The notes: generated by a model not told the origin, from the letters alone. DNA of 12,716 bases from an uncultured Oscillospiraceae bacterium (GCA_900543295.1 UQQY01000051.1:1-12716), one strand, 5' to 3'. Shown: positions 1 through 6,668, counted from the stretch's first letter. Numbers and translations: made by a program.

Positions 1-63
1 TAAAACTGCGGCGGGACTTTTTTGTTTATTAAGCTGAGAACAACGGAAGGATTTCCCGACGAA

Positions 64-1014
64 TCACATGGTAAGACTGTCGAACGATTCGCGCAGAGTG
101 TCGCAGGAGGCGGCAAGCTTTGCGCGTTCTTCATCTGAAAGATCCAATTCCAGCACACGATGGACGCCGTTTCCGTTTACGATGCACGGCACGCCCACGT
201 AGACGCGGTTTTGTCCATATTCTCCGCGCAGCATAGCCGAAACCGTCAAAACGCTGTTTTCATCGCTTAAAAGCGCGCGTGTGATCCGGGTCAGCGCCAT
301 TCCGATGCCGTAATAGGTGGCGCGTTTTGCCTCGATGATCTTATAAGCGGCGGTACGAACCTCCTCCGAAATTTTTTCCATATCCTCGGCGCAGTATTTC
401 TCAGGGGATTCCTGACATAAGTCCATAACCGGCTTCGTCGCAAGCATGGCCTGACTCCACGGAACAAACTCGCTGTCGCCGTGCTCGCCCATGACGTAGG
501 CGTGCATGTTCCGCGGATCGACGCCGAAATAATCGCCTAAAAGGTATCTTAGCCGCGCGGTGTCGAGCGCCGTACCCGTTCCAAGTACACGGCGCGGGTT
601 AAAGCCCGAAAGCTCGCAGGTGATGCGCGTCATAATATCAACAGGATTGGTCGCAACCAGAAAGATGCCGTTAAAACCCGATTCTGTGACCGGATTGATG
701 ATGGAGCGAAAAACCTCCGCATTGCGCTGCAATAAATCCAGGCGGCTTTCCCCCGGCTTCTGCGCGACGCCTGCGGCAATTACGACAACGTCCGCGTCGG
801 AGCAGTTTTTATACTCGCCGGCGTAAATTTTCATATTCGAACCGGAGAAGGCCAGACCGTGGTTTAAATCCATAGCCTCGCCCTCTGCACGCTTTTTGTC
901 CACATCGATCAGAACAAGCTCGTCGCAGACGTTTTGATTTAACAGGGAATAGGCATAACTCATGCCCACCATGCCGGTTCCGATTAAAACAACTTTTCGG
1001 GTATTGTACTTCAT
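64..1014 (-). CDS. ldh: L-lactate dehydrogenase
   Basis: Cytoplasmic NAD-dependent L-lactate dehydrogenase that interconverts pyruvate and lactate and re-oxidises NADH in fermentation; 316 aa, the usual family length. Seen: Rossmann motif GTGMVG (12-17), NAD-ribose Asp37, the specificity loop with Gln85 (Gln marks lactate rather than malate dehydrogenase) and Arg91, catalytic Asp151, Arg154 and His178 (GEHGD). Arg156 and His171 align with the fructose-1,6-bisphosphate site known from Bacillus LDHs, so allosteric activation is plausible but inferred. A longer in-frame reading to 1056 exists (TTG start), but the ATG at 1012-1014 is chosen because GGAG lies about 8 nt upstream and the protein then begins MKYNTRKVVLIG, as in homologues. 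It is monocistronic here and divergent from the frl operon. Confidence 0.95.
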   Translation of the reverse strand: MKYNTRKVVLIGTGMVGMSYAYSLLNQNVCDELVLIDVDKKRAEGEAMDLNHGLAFSGSNMKIYAGEYKNCSDADVVVIAAGVAQKPGESRLDLLQRNAEVFRSIINPVTESGFNGIFLVATNPVDIMTRITCELSGFNPRRVLGTGTALDTARLRYLLGDYFGVDPRNMHAYVMGEHGDSEFVPWSQAMLATKPVMDLCQESPEKYCAEDMEKISEEVRTAAYKIIEAKRATYYGIGMALTRITRALLSDENSVLTVSAMLRGEYGQNRVYVGVPCIVNGNGVHRVLELDLSDEERAKLAASCDTLRESFDSLTM

Positions 1015-1035
1015 AAGCAAAGCTCCATTCTGCCT

Positions 1036-1104
1036 GTGCCGCATATCCTTTTTCAAAAACGCGGCACATTGTTTTTCCTTGCCGGCATAAAGGATTTATG
1101 CCGG
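1036..1104 (-). promoter_or_regulatory. ldh leader hairpins
   Basis: Two perfect inverted repeats lie in the presumed 5' leader of ldh. One is 1082-1091 with 1095-1104 (CCGGCATAAA/TTTATGCCGG, 10 bp, tight loop). The other is 1036-1042 with 1061-1067 (GTGCCGC/GCGGCAC, 7 bp). The second ends about 10 nt before the GGAG ribosome binding site. Neither is followed by a T-run in the ldh direction, so they look like leader structure rather than a terminator. Any regulatory role is inference. Confidence 0.4.
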
Positions 1105-1180
1105 ACGCCTTTTTTGAACCGATCGGGGTCGGTCCTTTGCAGTCTCAGTATGTCCGATAATTTCGGTTCCATACTCTTCC

Positions 1181-1215
1181 TGCGTTAATTATACCACATG
1201 AGTATAATTAACGCA
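1181..1215. repeat. 14-bp perfect inverted repeat, candidate operator
   Basis: TGCGTTAATTATAC (1181-1194) and its exact reverse complement GTATAATTAACGCA (1202-1215) flank a 7-nt centre. Each arm contains TATAAT pointing outwards. No T-run follows it and it sits over the probable ldh promoter between divergent genes, so an operator for a dimeric regulator is a better guess than a terminator. No known regulator consensus was recognised. Confidence 0.6.
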
Positions 1216-1216
1216 A
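1187..1216 (-). promoter_or_regulatory. Probable ldh promoter
   Basis: On the minus strand TATAAT (1192-1187) is preceded after 18 bp by TTGCGT (1216-1211), a sigma-A-like promoter with a perfect -10 and a weak -35. The predicted start is near 1180, giving an ldh leader of about 165 nt. The whole promoter lies within the 14-bp inverted repeat at 1181-1215. Confidence 0.45.
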
Positions 1217-1276
1217 GGCTATAATCGAAGTTCGCAAGTCCCAAAAAATAAAGTTAAACTTCCTAACAAATAATAC

Positions 1277-1305
1277 TTGACAAAGCATTTCTGCTATGAT
1301 ATGAT
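1277..1305 (+). promoter_or_regulatory. Sigma-A promoter of the frl operon
   Basis: TTGACA (1277-1282), a 17-bp spacer, then TATGAT (1300-1305). This is a 6/6 and 5/6 match at ideal spacing. The predicted start near 1312 gives a leader of about 80 nt before the deglycase gene. Confidence 0.8.
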
Positions 1306-1393
1306 CGTGTCATGGAGGAGAAAAGGGCTTAAAATAATGATTTCCGACATCTTTTCTTAATTAAACTTCATAACTAAACAGGAGGAACCAATC

Positions 1394-2386
1394 ATGTTTG
1401 ACCAAAAAATCAAAGATGTCAAGGCAACTATCGAACGGATCAAGGCTATGCTTGCTGCAAAGTCGTTCGACAGCGTTTATTTTGTGGCATGCGGCGGCTC
1501 TCGCGCTACTATGAATCCGGGGAAATATATTCTGGAAAGAGAAACCGATAAGGTCACGGTTGACATCTATACGGCGAATGAGTTTGTCCACACGCCGCCC
1601 AAACGCTTTACGAAAAATTCCGTCGTTGTGCTAAACTCTTATTCCGGCACGACAGCCGAAACGGTGGAAGCCTGCCGTATCGCAAAGGAGAAAGGTGCGC
1701 GCACCATTGCGTTTTCCATGTTTCCGGAGAAGGCGATAGGCATTGCGGACGAGGTTGTGTTCTATGAGGATGAGCCGTCGAATCCCCCGCCAACCTTTTT
1801 GACGATCTTTCCGGCTGTTTATCAGGTGGTATTTACGATTCTTGACGTGCTGGAGGGCACCAATCTGACTCCGGTTATTCAGAATGCAATGGAACAGCTT
1901 GACGATATTTATGCAAAAGAACGTGCAAAACGCGCAGATGAGCTCCGCGCGTTTGCCGATACTTACTATAACGAGCCGATCTTCTACACCACCGGCGCGG
2001 GTATGGACTATCAGATGTGCTATATCATGACGGTCTGCATCCTTCTTGAGGCACAGTGGATTCACTCCGCGGCGTTCCACGCGGGCGAGTTTTTCCATGG
2101 GCCGTTTGAGGTGGTGGATGAGAATACGCCGTATTTCTGCGTGCTGGGGCTTGACGAAACGCGGCCGCTCGAAGAGCGCGCGCTGGAATTCCTGCTGCGC
2201 TATTCGAAAAAGGTTTTTACCATTGATGCGCGAGATTTCGATATGTCCGCCATTGACGAGCGAGTACGCAAGTTTGTCGCGCCGGTTATTTTAAACCGCG
2301 TCATGCAGATGTACGGCGAGGCGCTGGCCACCCGCCGTGCGCATCCGCTTCAGGTCAGAAGATACATGGGCAAGGTAAAATACTGA
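1394..2386 (+). CDS. frlB: SIS-domain sugar-amine-6-phosphate deglycase (FrlB-like)
   Basis: Cytoplasmic isomerase-fold enzyme of 330 aa. Family knowledge: FrlB splits fructoselysine-6-phosphate into lysine and glucose-6-phosphate; relatives FraB and GfrF act on fructose-asparagine and glucoselysine phosphates. Seen: first SIS domain with ACGGSR (32-37) and the sugar-phosphate motif NSYSGTTAET (81-90), then a second SIS domain about 185-320. Glu219 and His235, the latter in GEFFHGPFE (231-239), are 16 residues apart, the same spacing as the catalytic Glu/His pair reported for FraB (E214/H230). The start is set by AGGAGG at 1380-1385, 8 nt upstream. A PfkB kinase follows after 25 nt, which is the known frlB/frlD pairing. 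The exact substrate cannot be read from sequence. No permease or regulator of the pathway is in the window. Confidence 0.85.
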   Translation: MFDQKIKDVKATIERIKAMLAAKSFDSVYFVACGGSRATMNPGKYILERETDKVTVDIYTANEFVHTPPKRFTKNSVVVLNSYSGTTAETVEACRIAKEKGARTIAFSMFPEKAIGIADEVVFYEDEPSNPPPTFLTIFPAVYQVVFTILDVLEGTNLTPVIQNAMEQLDDIYAKERAKRADELRAFADTYYNEPIFYTTGAGMDYQMCYIMTVCILLEAQWIHSAAFHAGEFFHGPFEVVDENTPYFCVLGLDETRPLEERALEFLLRYSKKVFTIDARDFDMSAIDERVRKFVAPVILNRVMQMYGEALATRRAHPLQVRRYMGKVKY

Positions 2387-2411
2387 TTGAATAAAGAAAG
2401 AAGGAACCGGC

Positions 2412-3305
2412 ATGAAAATCATCGGCGTAGGCGATAATACGGTGGATGTTTATCTGCATCAGGGGAAAATGTATCCAGGTGGAAATTCCGTAAATGTTCC
2501 AGTGCTCTGCCGCAAAGCGGGCGCAGAAGCGGCTGCGTATATCGGCGTTTTTGGCGACGACGTTGCGGGAAAGCTGATGTATGACTCGCTGAAGGAAGAA
2601 GGACTTGATATTTCGCGCGTGCGCGTCATTCATGGACAGAACTCCAAAAATGCGATTACTTTAAATGAGGAAAACGACCGCACATGGGCGGGGAATAATT
2701 TTGCGGGCGACTGCGGTTTGGTTCAGCTTTTGTTCAACAAATACGACATCGATTATATCAGTGGCTATGATGTGCTGCATACGAGCGTGCACAGTGAAAT
2801 TCCGTATCTGCTGCCGCTTATCAAAGGGAAAATCATGATCTCCATGGATTTTTCCGACGGATATACCGACGACCGTATTGCAAGGCTCTGTCCGTATCTG
2901 GATATTGCGTTTTTCTCCGGCGGCGGATGTACGAAGGAGGAAATTGAGGATACCATTAACAAGGCACTTGCGGCGGGGACTAAGATTGCCGTAACCACAA
3001 TGGGCACCGACGGTTCGATTGTAACCGACGGCAAGGAGCGCATTTTCCAGCCGGCGATTAAATTCAACGAGCCGGTTGTGGATACGCTCGGCGCGGGCGA
3101 CACCTATATTGCGGCTTTCCTGCTCGAATATTTTAATACCCGCGATATGAGCAAAGCGGCTCTCCGCGGCGCACAGTTTGCGCTCACCTCGCTTACCTGC
3201 AACGGCGCCTTTGGCCATGCGGTTCCGGCAGATACGAGCGGCATCGTCCTAAAGAATTCGTCCGAATACTCGGATCAAATCGTAATTGAAAACCGCGGCT
3301 TCTGA
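2412..3305 (+). CDS. frlD: PfkB-family sugar-amine 6-kinase (FrlD-like)
   Basis: Ribokinase-family kinase of 297 aa, predicted to phosphorylate fructoselysine (or a related Amadori product) at C6 using ATP, making the substrate for the upstream deglycase. Seen: N-terminal GDNTVDVY (7-14) and the substrate motif PGGNSVNV (22-29), as in E. coli FrlD; ATP-site region TTMGTDGS (195-202); and C-terminal PfkB signature DTLGAGDTYIA (224-234) with catalytic Asp230. The last 25 or so residues extend past the usual end of E. coli FrlD (261 aa). The ribosome binding site is the AAAGAAGGAA-type stretch just before 2412. It is co-transcribed with the deglycase gene and ends before a strong terminator. The alternative is another PfkB sugar kinase; the pairing argues for FrlD function. 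Confidence 0.8.
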   Translation: MKIIGVGDNTVDVYLHQGKMYPGGNSVNVPVLCRKAGAEAAAYIGVFGDDVAGKLMYDSLKEEGLDISRVRVIHGQNSKNAITLNEENDRTWAGNNFAGDCGLVQLLFNKYDIDYISGYDVLHTSVHSEIPYLLPLIKGKIMISMDFSDGYTDDRIARLCPYLDIAFFSGGGCTKEEIEDTINKALAAGTKIAVTTMGTDGSIVTDGKERIFQPAIKFNEPVVDTLGAGDTYIAAFLLEYFNTRDMSKAALRGAQFALTSLTCNGAFGHAVPADTSGIVLKNSSEYSDQIVIENRGF

Positions 3306-3323
3306 AAAAATTTTTCTTTATAC

Positions 3324-3373
3324 AAAAAAGCGCAGGAACTTCTCCATGTGTGGAAGAGGCCCCTGCGCTTTTT
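3324..3373 (+). terminator. Terminator of the frl operon
   Basis: AAAAAGCGCAGG (3325-3336) pairs with CCTGCGCTTTTT (3362-3373). The inner segment (3339-3346 with 3351-3358) also pairs, with one mismatch. The hairpin starts 18 nt after the frlD stop and ends in a T-run, a classical intrinsic terminator. Confidence 0.92.
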
Positions 3374-3447
3374 ATATAATGGAGATTTATTTTTTATGAG
3401 ACGATTCGCTTAGTTTTGGCCGCTTATATCCTGAAAGGCGGTGAATT

Positions 3448-4038
3448 ATGGTCGGCCCGAATATCACTTCTCTTTTTAACGACATCTACGATTCCACCAA
3501 CCGAAAGGTTTTCGCGTTTCTTGCGGCGCGCTGCAAAAGCATACCGGATGCGCATGATCTTTTTCAGGATACCTATACCGAGCTTTACGCCGTCTTGAAA
3601 AGACGCGGTACAGACTATATAAAAAATGGCGAGGCCTTTGTCATGCGCCTTGCACGGCAAAAACTTTCGCGCTATTACTCCCTGCGCGGCCGGCTTAAAA
3701 CAATCAGCTCGCTTTTCTTCGAGACAGAAGACGGCGAAGAGATCAATCTTGCCGATTTTGAAGAACAAAGCGTATCTATTGAGGATGAGATTGACACGGC
3801 GCTTCTGGCAGAGGAAATCGGCCGGTATCTTGCAAAAAAGCCTGCCGACGTGCAGAAAATCTTTTTTCTCTATTATGCAATGGAGCTGTCCGTCCCGCAA
3901 ATAGCAAAACACCTTTCCATGCGTGAACCGACTGTCAAAAATAAGCTGTACCGCACAGTAAATGAACTGCGGACACTCTATCTCAGAAAGGATGAAAAGT
4001 CTCATGACGGAACGGGAATTATTAAAAAAAGCGGCTGA
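3448..4038 (+). CDS. Small sigma-70-family (ECF-like) RNA polymerase sigma factor
   Basis: 196-aa protein with the two-domain layout of group 4 sigma factors. Region 2 spans about 8-85, including DAHDLFQDTYTELY (34-47, core-polymerase-binding type) and FVMRLARQKLSRYY (64-77, the -10 recognition area). A short acidic linker spans about 92-118. Region 4 spans about 120-178 with a helix-turn-helix around SVPQIAKHLSMREPTVKNKL (148-167). The start at 3448 is preceded by AAAGGCGGTG. The 3' end overlaps the next gene by 35 nt, which implies translational coupling with a membrane protein, the usual arrangement for an ECF sigma and its anti-sigma. Its regulon is unknown. The extreme C-terminus (about 181-196) is a tail produced by the overlap. 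Confidence 0.85.
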   Translation: MVGPNITSLFNDIYDSTNRKVFAFLAARCKSIPDAHDLFQDTYTELYAVLKRRGTDYIKNGEAFVMRLARQKLSRYYSLRGRLKTISSLFFETEDGEEINLADFEEQSVSIEDEIDTALLAEEIGRYLAKKPADVQKIFFLYYAMELSVPQIAKHLSMREPTVKNKLYRTVNELRTLYLRKDEKSHDGTGIIKKSG

Positions 4039-4771
4039 TAGAAATCTGCCGGATTTTGAGCAGGTGCGTGCTGTCTGTCTGACAGAGCCTTGCTCAAAAG
4101 AAAAGAAGCCGGCAGCCGGATTTCGCTTTTTTATTCCGGCGGTATGCGCGGCGGCTGTCTGCGCGCTTTTGCTGCTGCCGCAGATGAATCAGGAGCCGCC
4201 TGTATCAAACGAGGAAGAAAGCGCGCCGAATCAATCGGCTGTCGAAGCGCAGGAACAAATCTGTTTCCACGAGATTTCCTCTGTACCGGAAATAAAGCAT
4301 TCTATCGGCCTCTTTTGGGATGACTTTATTGCCTTTTCAAAGGAGGAACTGTGCAGCTACTATGGTATGGAGGTTTTCGCTGTACAGATGCCGGCGGATC
4401 TAAAGCTGAAAGAGAGCTTATACGGGGTGTTCAGAAGGAATAAGGGAACGGGAGCACTCTATTGCGACAGCAACAGCCTCTGTTATCAAAATGCGGACGG
4501 GAACCGTCAGCTTGCGCTGCATCTTAGTAAAGAGGCGGCGCTGCCAGCGGACATTATCATCGATTATGGAGAGGAAAAGTCGGTGATAGGCGGAACGTCC
4601 GTATCGCTTGGCGCGCGCCAGAATAACGACGGCGGGACGGAATATTACGCCGCATTTTCAAACGGGGACACGAACGTTGCCCTGTTGTCTTCCGGCCTTT
4701 CTCAGGAGGAGTTTCTGGATACCGTGCGTTCGACGGTAAAACAGCGGCTGAATCAATCCCTTTTAGGATAA
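4004..4771 (+). CDS. Single-pass membrane protein, putative anti-sigma factor
   Basis: 255-aa protein beginning MTERELLKKA. A cytoplasmic stretch of about 40 residues is followed by one hydrophobic segment (about 41-59), then an acidic, Gln/Glu-rich linker and an extracellular domain of about 175 residues. The start at 4004 is chosen because AAAGGAT lies about 10 nt upstream; an in-frame ATG at 3992 and an earlier one at 3962 have no suitable ribosome binding site. It overlaps the sigma gene, and its topology fits an anti-sigma/sensor partner. The cytoplasmic part shows no HxxxCxxC zinc motif, so it is not a canonical ZAS anti-sigma. The extracellular domain is not recognised with confidence. 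Function is inferred from context. Confidence 0.65.
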   Translation: MTERELLKKAADRNLPDFEQVRAVCLTEPCSKEKKPAAGFRFFIPAVCAAAVCALLLLPQMNQEPPVSNEEESAPNQSAVEAQEQICFHEISSVPEIKHSIGLFWDDFIAFSKEELCSYYGMEVFAVQMPADLKLKESLYGVFRRNKGTGALYCDSNSLCYQNADGNRQLALHLSKEAALPADIIIDYGEEKSVIGGTSVSLGARQNNDGGTEYYAAFSNGDTNVALLSSGLSQEEFLDTVRSTVKQRLNQSLLG

Positions 4772-4818
4772 TACTGACACCTCCCCTGTATGTCGTTCTC
4801 AGTCTATTTTTCTATATC

Positions 4819-4853
4819 AAAAAAGGATTCAGGCTTCTGCCTGAATCCTTTTT
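4819..4853. terminator. Bidirectional terminator between convergent genes
   Basis: AAAAAGGATTCAGGC (4820-4834) and GCCTGAATCCTTTTT (4839-4853) form a perfect 15-bp stem with a TTCT loop. A and T runs on both sides let it end the sigma/anti-sigma operon (+) and rplM-rpsI (-). Confidence 0.93.
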
Positions 4854-4869
4854 GTATACTCGTAAAAAA

Positions 4870-5268
4870 TCAGCGCTTGCTGAACTGCGGCGCGCGACGT
4901 GCGGCTTTGAGGCCGTACTTTTTACGCTCTTTCATTCTCGGATCACGTGTGAGGAAACCAGCCTTTTTGAGAACCGGACGGAGCTCTTCCTCATACTGGA
5001 GAAGGGCTCTCGACAGGCCGTGACGGATTGCGCCGGCCTGGCCGGTAACGCCGCCGCCTGCAACTGTGCAGACAATGTCGAACTTGCCGACAGTGTCGGT
5101 CAGCTCAAGCGGCTGGTTTACGATGAGCTTTAAGGTTTCAAGGCCGAAATAATCGTCAATATCTCTGCCGTTAATGGTGATTTTGCCGGTGCCGGCATAT
5201 ACGCGAACTCTTGCTACAGAGCTTTTTCTTCTTCCAGTGCCATAAAAGTATGGACGAGATTCGTACAT
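4870..5268 (-). CDS. rpsI: 30S ribosomal protein S9
   Basis: 132-aa ribosomal protein of the small-subunit head. Seen: N-terminal YGTGRRKSSVARV (9-21), GKITINGRDIDDYF (28-41), the glycine-rich AGGGVTGQAGAIRHG (70-84) and the basic C-terminus ending in FSKR. That tail is characteristic of S9 and reaches the P-site tRNA. The start is fixed by AGGAGG about 8 nt upstream. It is the second gene of the universal rplM-rpsI pair, 34 nt after rplM. Length is as expected. Confidence 0.98.
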   Translation of the reverse strand: MYESRPYFYGTGRRKSSVARVRVYAGTGKITINGRDIDDYFGLETLKLIVNQPLELTDTVGKFDIVCTVAGGGVTGQAGAIRHGLSRALLQYEEELRPVLKKAGFLTRDPRMKERKKYGLKAARRAPQFSKR

Positions 5269-5302
5269 CAGATTTGCCTCCTAATTTGTTTATCGTGGGA
5301 AC

Positions 5303-5731
5303 TTAAAACGGGGAAACTTCCGGTTTCTGCGCAGCGTTTTTGTGCTCAGGGCCTGCGTATACGCGCAGACGGCGGAGCTGATTTCTGCCAAGAACGGTGT
5401 CCGGCAGCATGCCTTTCACAGCGAGGGTAACCGCTTTTTCCGGGTTGTTTTTCATCATGTCGGAGGCAGAAACGGTTTTCATGTTGCCGATCCAACCGGT
5501 GTGATGATAGTACATTTTCTTTTGCAGTTTGTTGCCGGTCAGAACCGCCTTTGCCGCATTGACGATAATAACGTGATCGCCGCAGTCGACATGCGGGGTG
5601 AAGTCCGGTTTATGTTTGCCGCGGAGCAAAACAGCGGCCTTTACAGCAAGACGGCCGAGCGGCATGTCGGTAGCATCCAGAACATACCATTTGCGGCTGA
5701 CAGTCTTTGCGTTTGCCATCGTAGTTGACAT
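5303..5731 (-). CDS. rplM: 50S ribosomal protein L13
   Basis: 142-aa ribosomal protein of the large subunit, an early assembly protein. Seen: KWYVLDATDMPLGRLA (14-29), the L13 core HTGWIG (77-82), AVKGMLPDTVLGR (104-116) and the C-terminal LRVYAGPEHKNAAQKP. Two in-frame ATG codons exist. The first (5731) is chosen because GGAGG at 5746-5742 is 10 nt upstream. It is the first gene of the rplM-rpsI operon. The usual clostridial upstream neighbours (truA, ecfT/ecfA, rplQ) are absent, so the pair stands alone with its own promoter. Confidence 0.98.
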   Translation of the reverse strand: MSTTMANAKTVSRKWYVLDATDMPLGRLAVKAAVLLRGKHKPDFTPHVDCGDHVIIVNAAKAVLTGNKLQKKMYYHHTGWIGNMKTVSASDMMKNNPEKAVTLAVKGMLPDTVLGRNQLRRLRVYAGPEHKNAAQKPEVSPF

Positions 5732-5767
5732 AGTAGTGAAACCTCCAATTTATTCAGCGTGATTCCT

Positions 5768-5796
5768 ATTATATCGAGTAAACGGACAGGTGTCAA
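5768..5796 (-). promoter_or_regulatory. Perfect consensus promoter of rplM-rpsI
   Basis: On the minus strand TTGACA (5796-5791), 17 bp, TATAAT (5773-5768), a 12/12 match at ideal spacing. The predicted start near 5761 leaves a leader of only about 30 nt, too short to hold the structured L13 leader known from some Firmicutes. Confidence 0.9.
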
Positions 5797-5831
5797 GAGC
5801 AAAAAGTTTGAATTTTTAATTTACATACCTT

Positions 5832-5881
5832 AATCTCTTGATTTCTCTTGAAATCTCTCTGTTATGCTCAGTTTCTCTTGA
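5832..5881. repeat. Degenerate 10-bp tandem repeat
   Basis: Consecutive 10-nt units from 5832 read AATCTCTTGA, TTTCTCTTGA, AATCTCTCTG, TTATGCTCAG and TTTCTCTTGA. Units 1, 2 and 5 share TCTCTTGA exactly, the third is a 6/8 match and the fourth is degenerate. The period equals one helical turn. It lies upstream of the rplM promoter on one side and the flavoprotein promoter on the other. Function is unknown. Otherwise the gene-free stretch 5732-6054 holds only the two promoters and a weak 7-bp hairpin at 5891-5910. Confidence 0.5.
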
Positions 5882-5957
5882 TCCATTTCATTTTGCGTTT
5901 TGTCGCAAAAAGCGCCGCCCAACAGGCGTTCAGACGTATTTTCTGCACAAAAGGAAG

Positions 5958-5986
5958 ATGACTTTTTGCGCTTTTCGTGATAGAAT
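5958..5986 (+). promoter_or_regulatory. Possible promoter of the flavoprotein gene
   Basis: ATGACT (5958-5963), 17 bp, TAGAAT (5981-5986): 4/6 and 5/6 matches at good spacing, with the predicted start about 60 nt before the gene. Confidence 0.45.
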
Positions 5987-6054
5987 AAAAATAAAAAGAG
6001 AAGGCTGTTCTCCGCAGGCGGCGGACAGAATGCGAAGGAAAGGAATATTGACAG

Positions 6055-6600
6055 ATGAAGCTTGTTGTTTTAACCGGCAGTCCCCACCGCATGGGGTCAA
6101 CCTCTCTGCTTGCAGATCATTTTGTAAAAGGCGCAGAAGCCGCAGGGCATGAAGTGTTCCGCTTTGACGCGGCGTTTGAAGAAGTGCACCCCTGCGTTGC
6201 CTGCGGCAAATGTCAGCAGGGAAGAAACGCCTGCGTATTTGCCGACGGAATGGCAAAGCTCAATCCACATCTGCTGGAGGCGGATGCGGTGGCGTTTGCC
6301 TCTCCTCTCTATTATTACGGTTTAAACGCACAGCTAAAGGCTGTAATCGACCGCTTTTACGGAAACGATACGGCGCTTCGCAAATACCCGAAAAAAGCGT
6401 TTTTGCTGATGGCAGCGGCGGATGACGAGCCGGATACTTTTGCGGGAGCTGTGCGAAACTATGAAAAAATGCTCGACTACCTGAAATGGCGGAATTGCGG
6501 AAAAGTGCTTGCATTGGGGTGCAGTGTCCGCGCAGATCTGACAGAAACGGATTATCCGGAACAGGCGTACTGTCTTGGCAGAAGATTGGCAGAATTCTAA
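6055..6600 (+). CDS. Flavodoxin-fold NAD(P)H:FMN oxidoreductase with a Cys cluster
   Basis: 181-aa protein of the NADPH-dependent FMN reductase / iron-sulfur flavoprotein group. Seen: phosphate-binding loop TGSPHRMGSTSLL (7-19), a four-cysteine cluster Cys47-x2-Cys50-x2-Cys53-x6-Cys60, and the second flavin loop ASPLYYYGLNAQLKAVIDR (82-100). The compact cysteine spacing fits the pattern that binds a [4Fe-4S] cluster in archaeal iron-sulfur flavoproteins, but many bacterial relatives with similar cysteines are uncharacterised, so cluster binding is inference. The ribosome binding site AAGGAAAGGAA lies upstream. It probably reduces quinones, flavins or other small electron acceptors under anaerobic conditions; the substrate is unknown. 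No obvious operon partner. Confidence 0.8.
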   Translation: MKLVVLTGSPHRMGSTSLLADHFVKGAEAAGHEVFRFDAAFEEVHPCVACGKCQQGRNACVFADGMAKLNPHLLEADAVAFASPLYYYGLNAQLKAVIDRFYGNDTALRKYPKKAFLLMAAADDEPDTFAGAVRNYEKMLDYLKWRNCGKVLALGCSVRADLTETDYPEQAYCLGRRLAEF

Positions 6601-6668
6601 GGCTATAACAGATGTGCTTTTTAGACGGCGTCCGCATTGTGCGGAGCATACCCTGCATGTGATGGGGC

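Noticed and set aside
5..24. GC-rich stretch followed by TTTTTT at the left edge
   Set aside because: It could be the right arm of a terminator for ldh or a gene to the left, but the other arm would lie outside the window.
809..1069. Minus-strand reading frame of 86 codons overlapping the start of ldh, with AAGGA in front
   Set aside because: It overlaps ldh out of frame, has no recognisable protein features, and ldh is certain.
1251..1269. Possible Rex-type site (GTTAA ... CTAACAA) between ldh and the frl promoter
   Set aside because: Only one half-site fits the known TTGTTAA-N4-TTAACAA pattern. The other half matches only with wrong spacing.
1337..1360. Tiny leader reading frame (7 codons) before the deglycase gene
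   Set aside because: No well-placed ribosome binding site, no regulatory codon pattern and no overlapping attenuator.
3335..3341. GGAACTT, resembling an ECF sigma -35 element, upstream of the sigma gene
   Set aside because: It lies inside the frl terminator stem and no ECF-type -10 follows at the right distance, so it is probably chance.
4852..5133. Plus-strand open frames over rpsI and rplM
   Set aside because: They are antisense shadows of well-identified ribosomal protein genes.
6631..6645. Hairpin TCCGCA/TGCGGA after the flavoprotein gene
   Set aside because: Only 6 bp and no T-run. Too weak to call a terminator.
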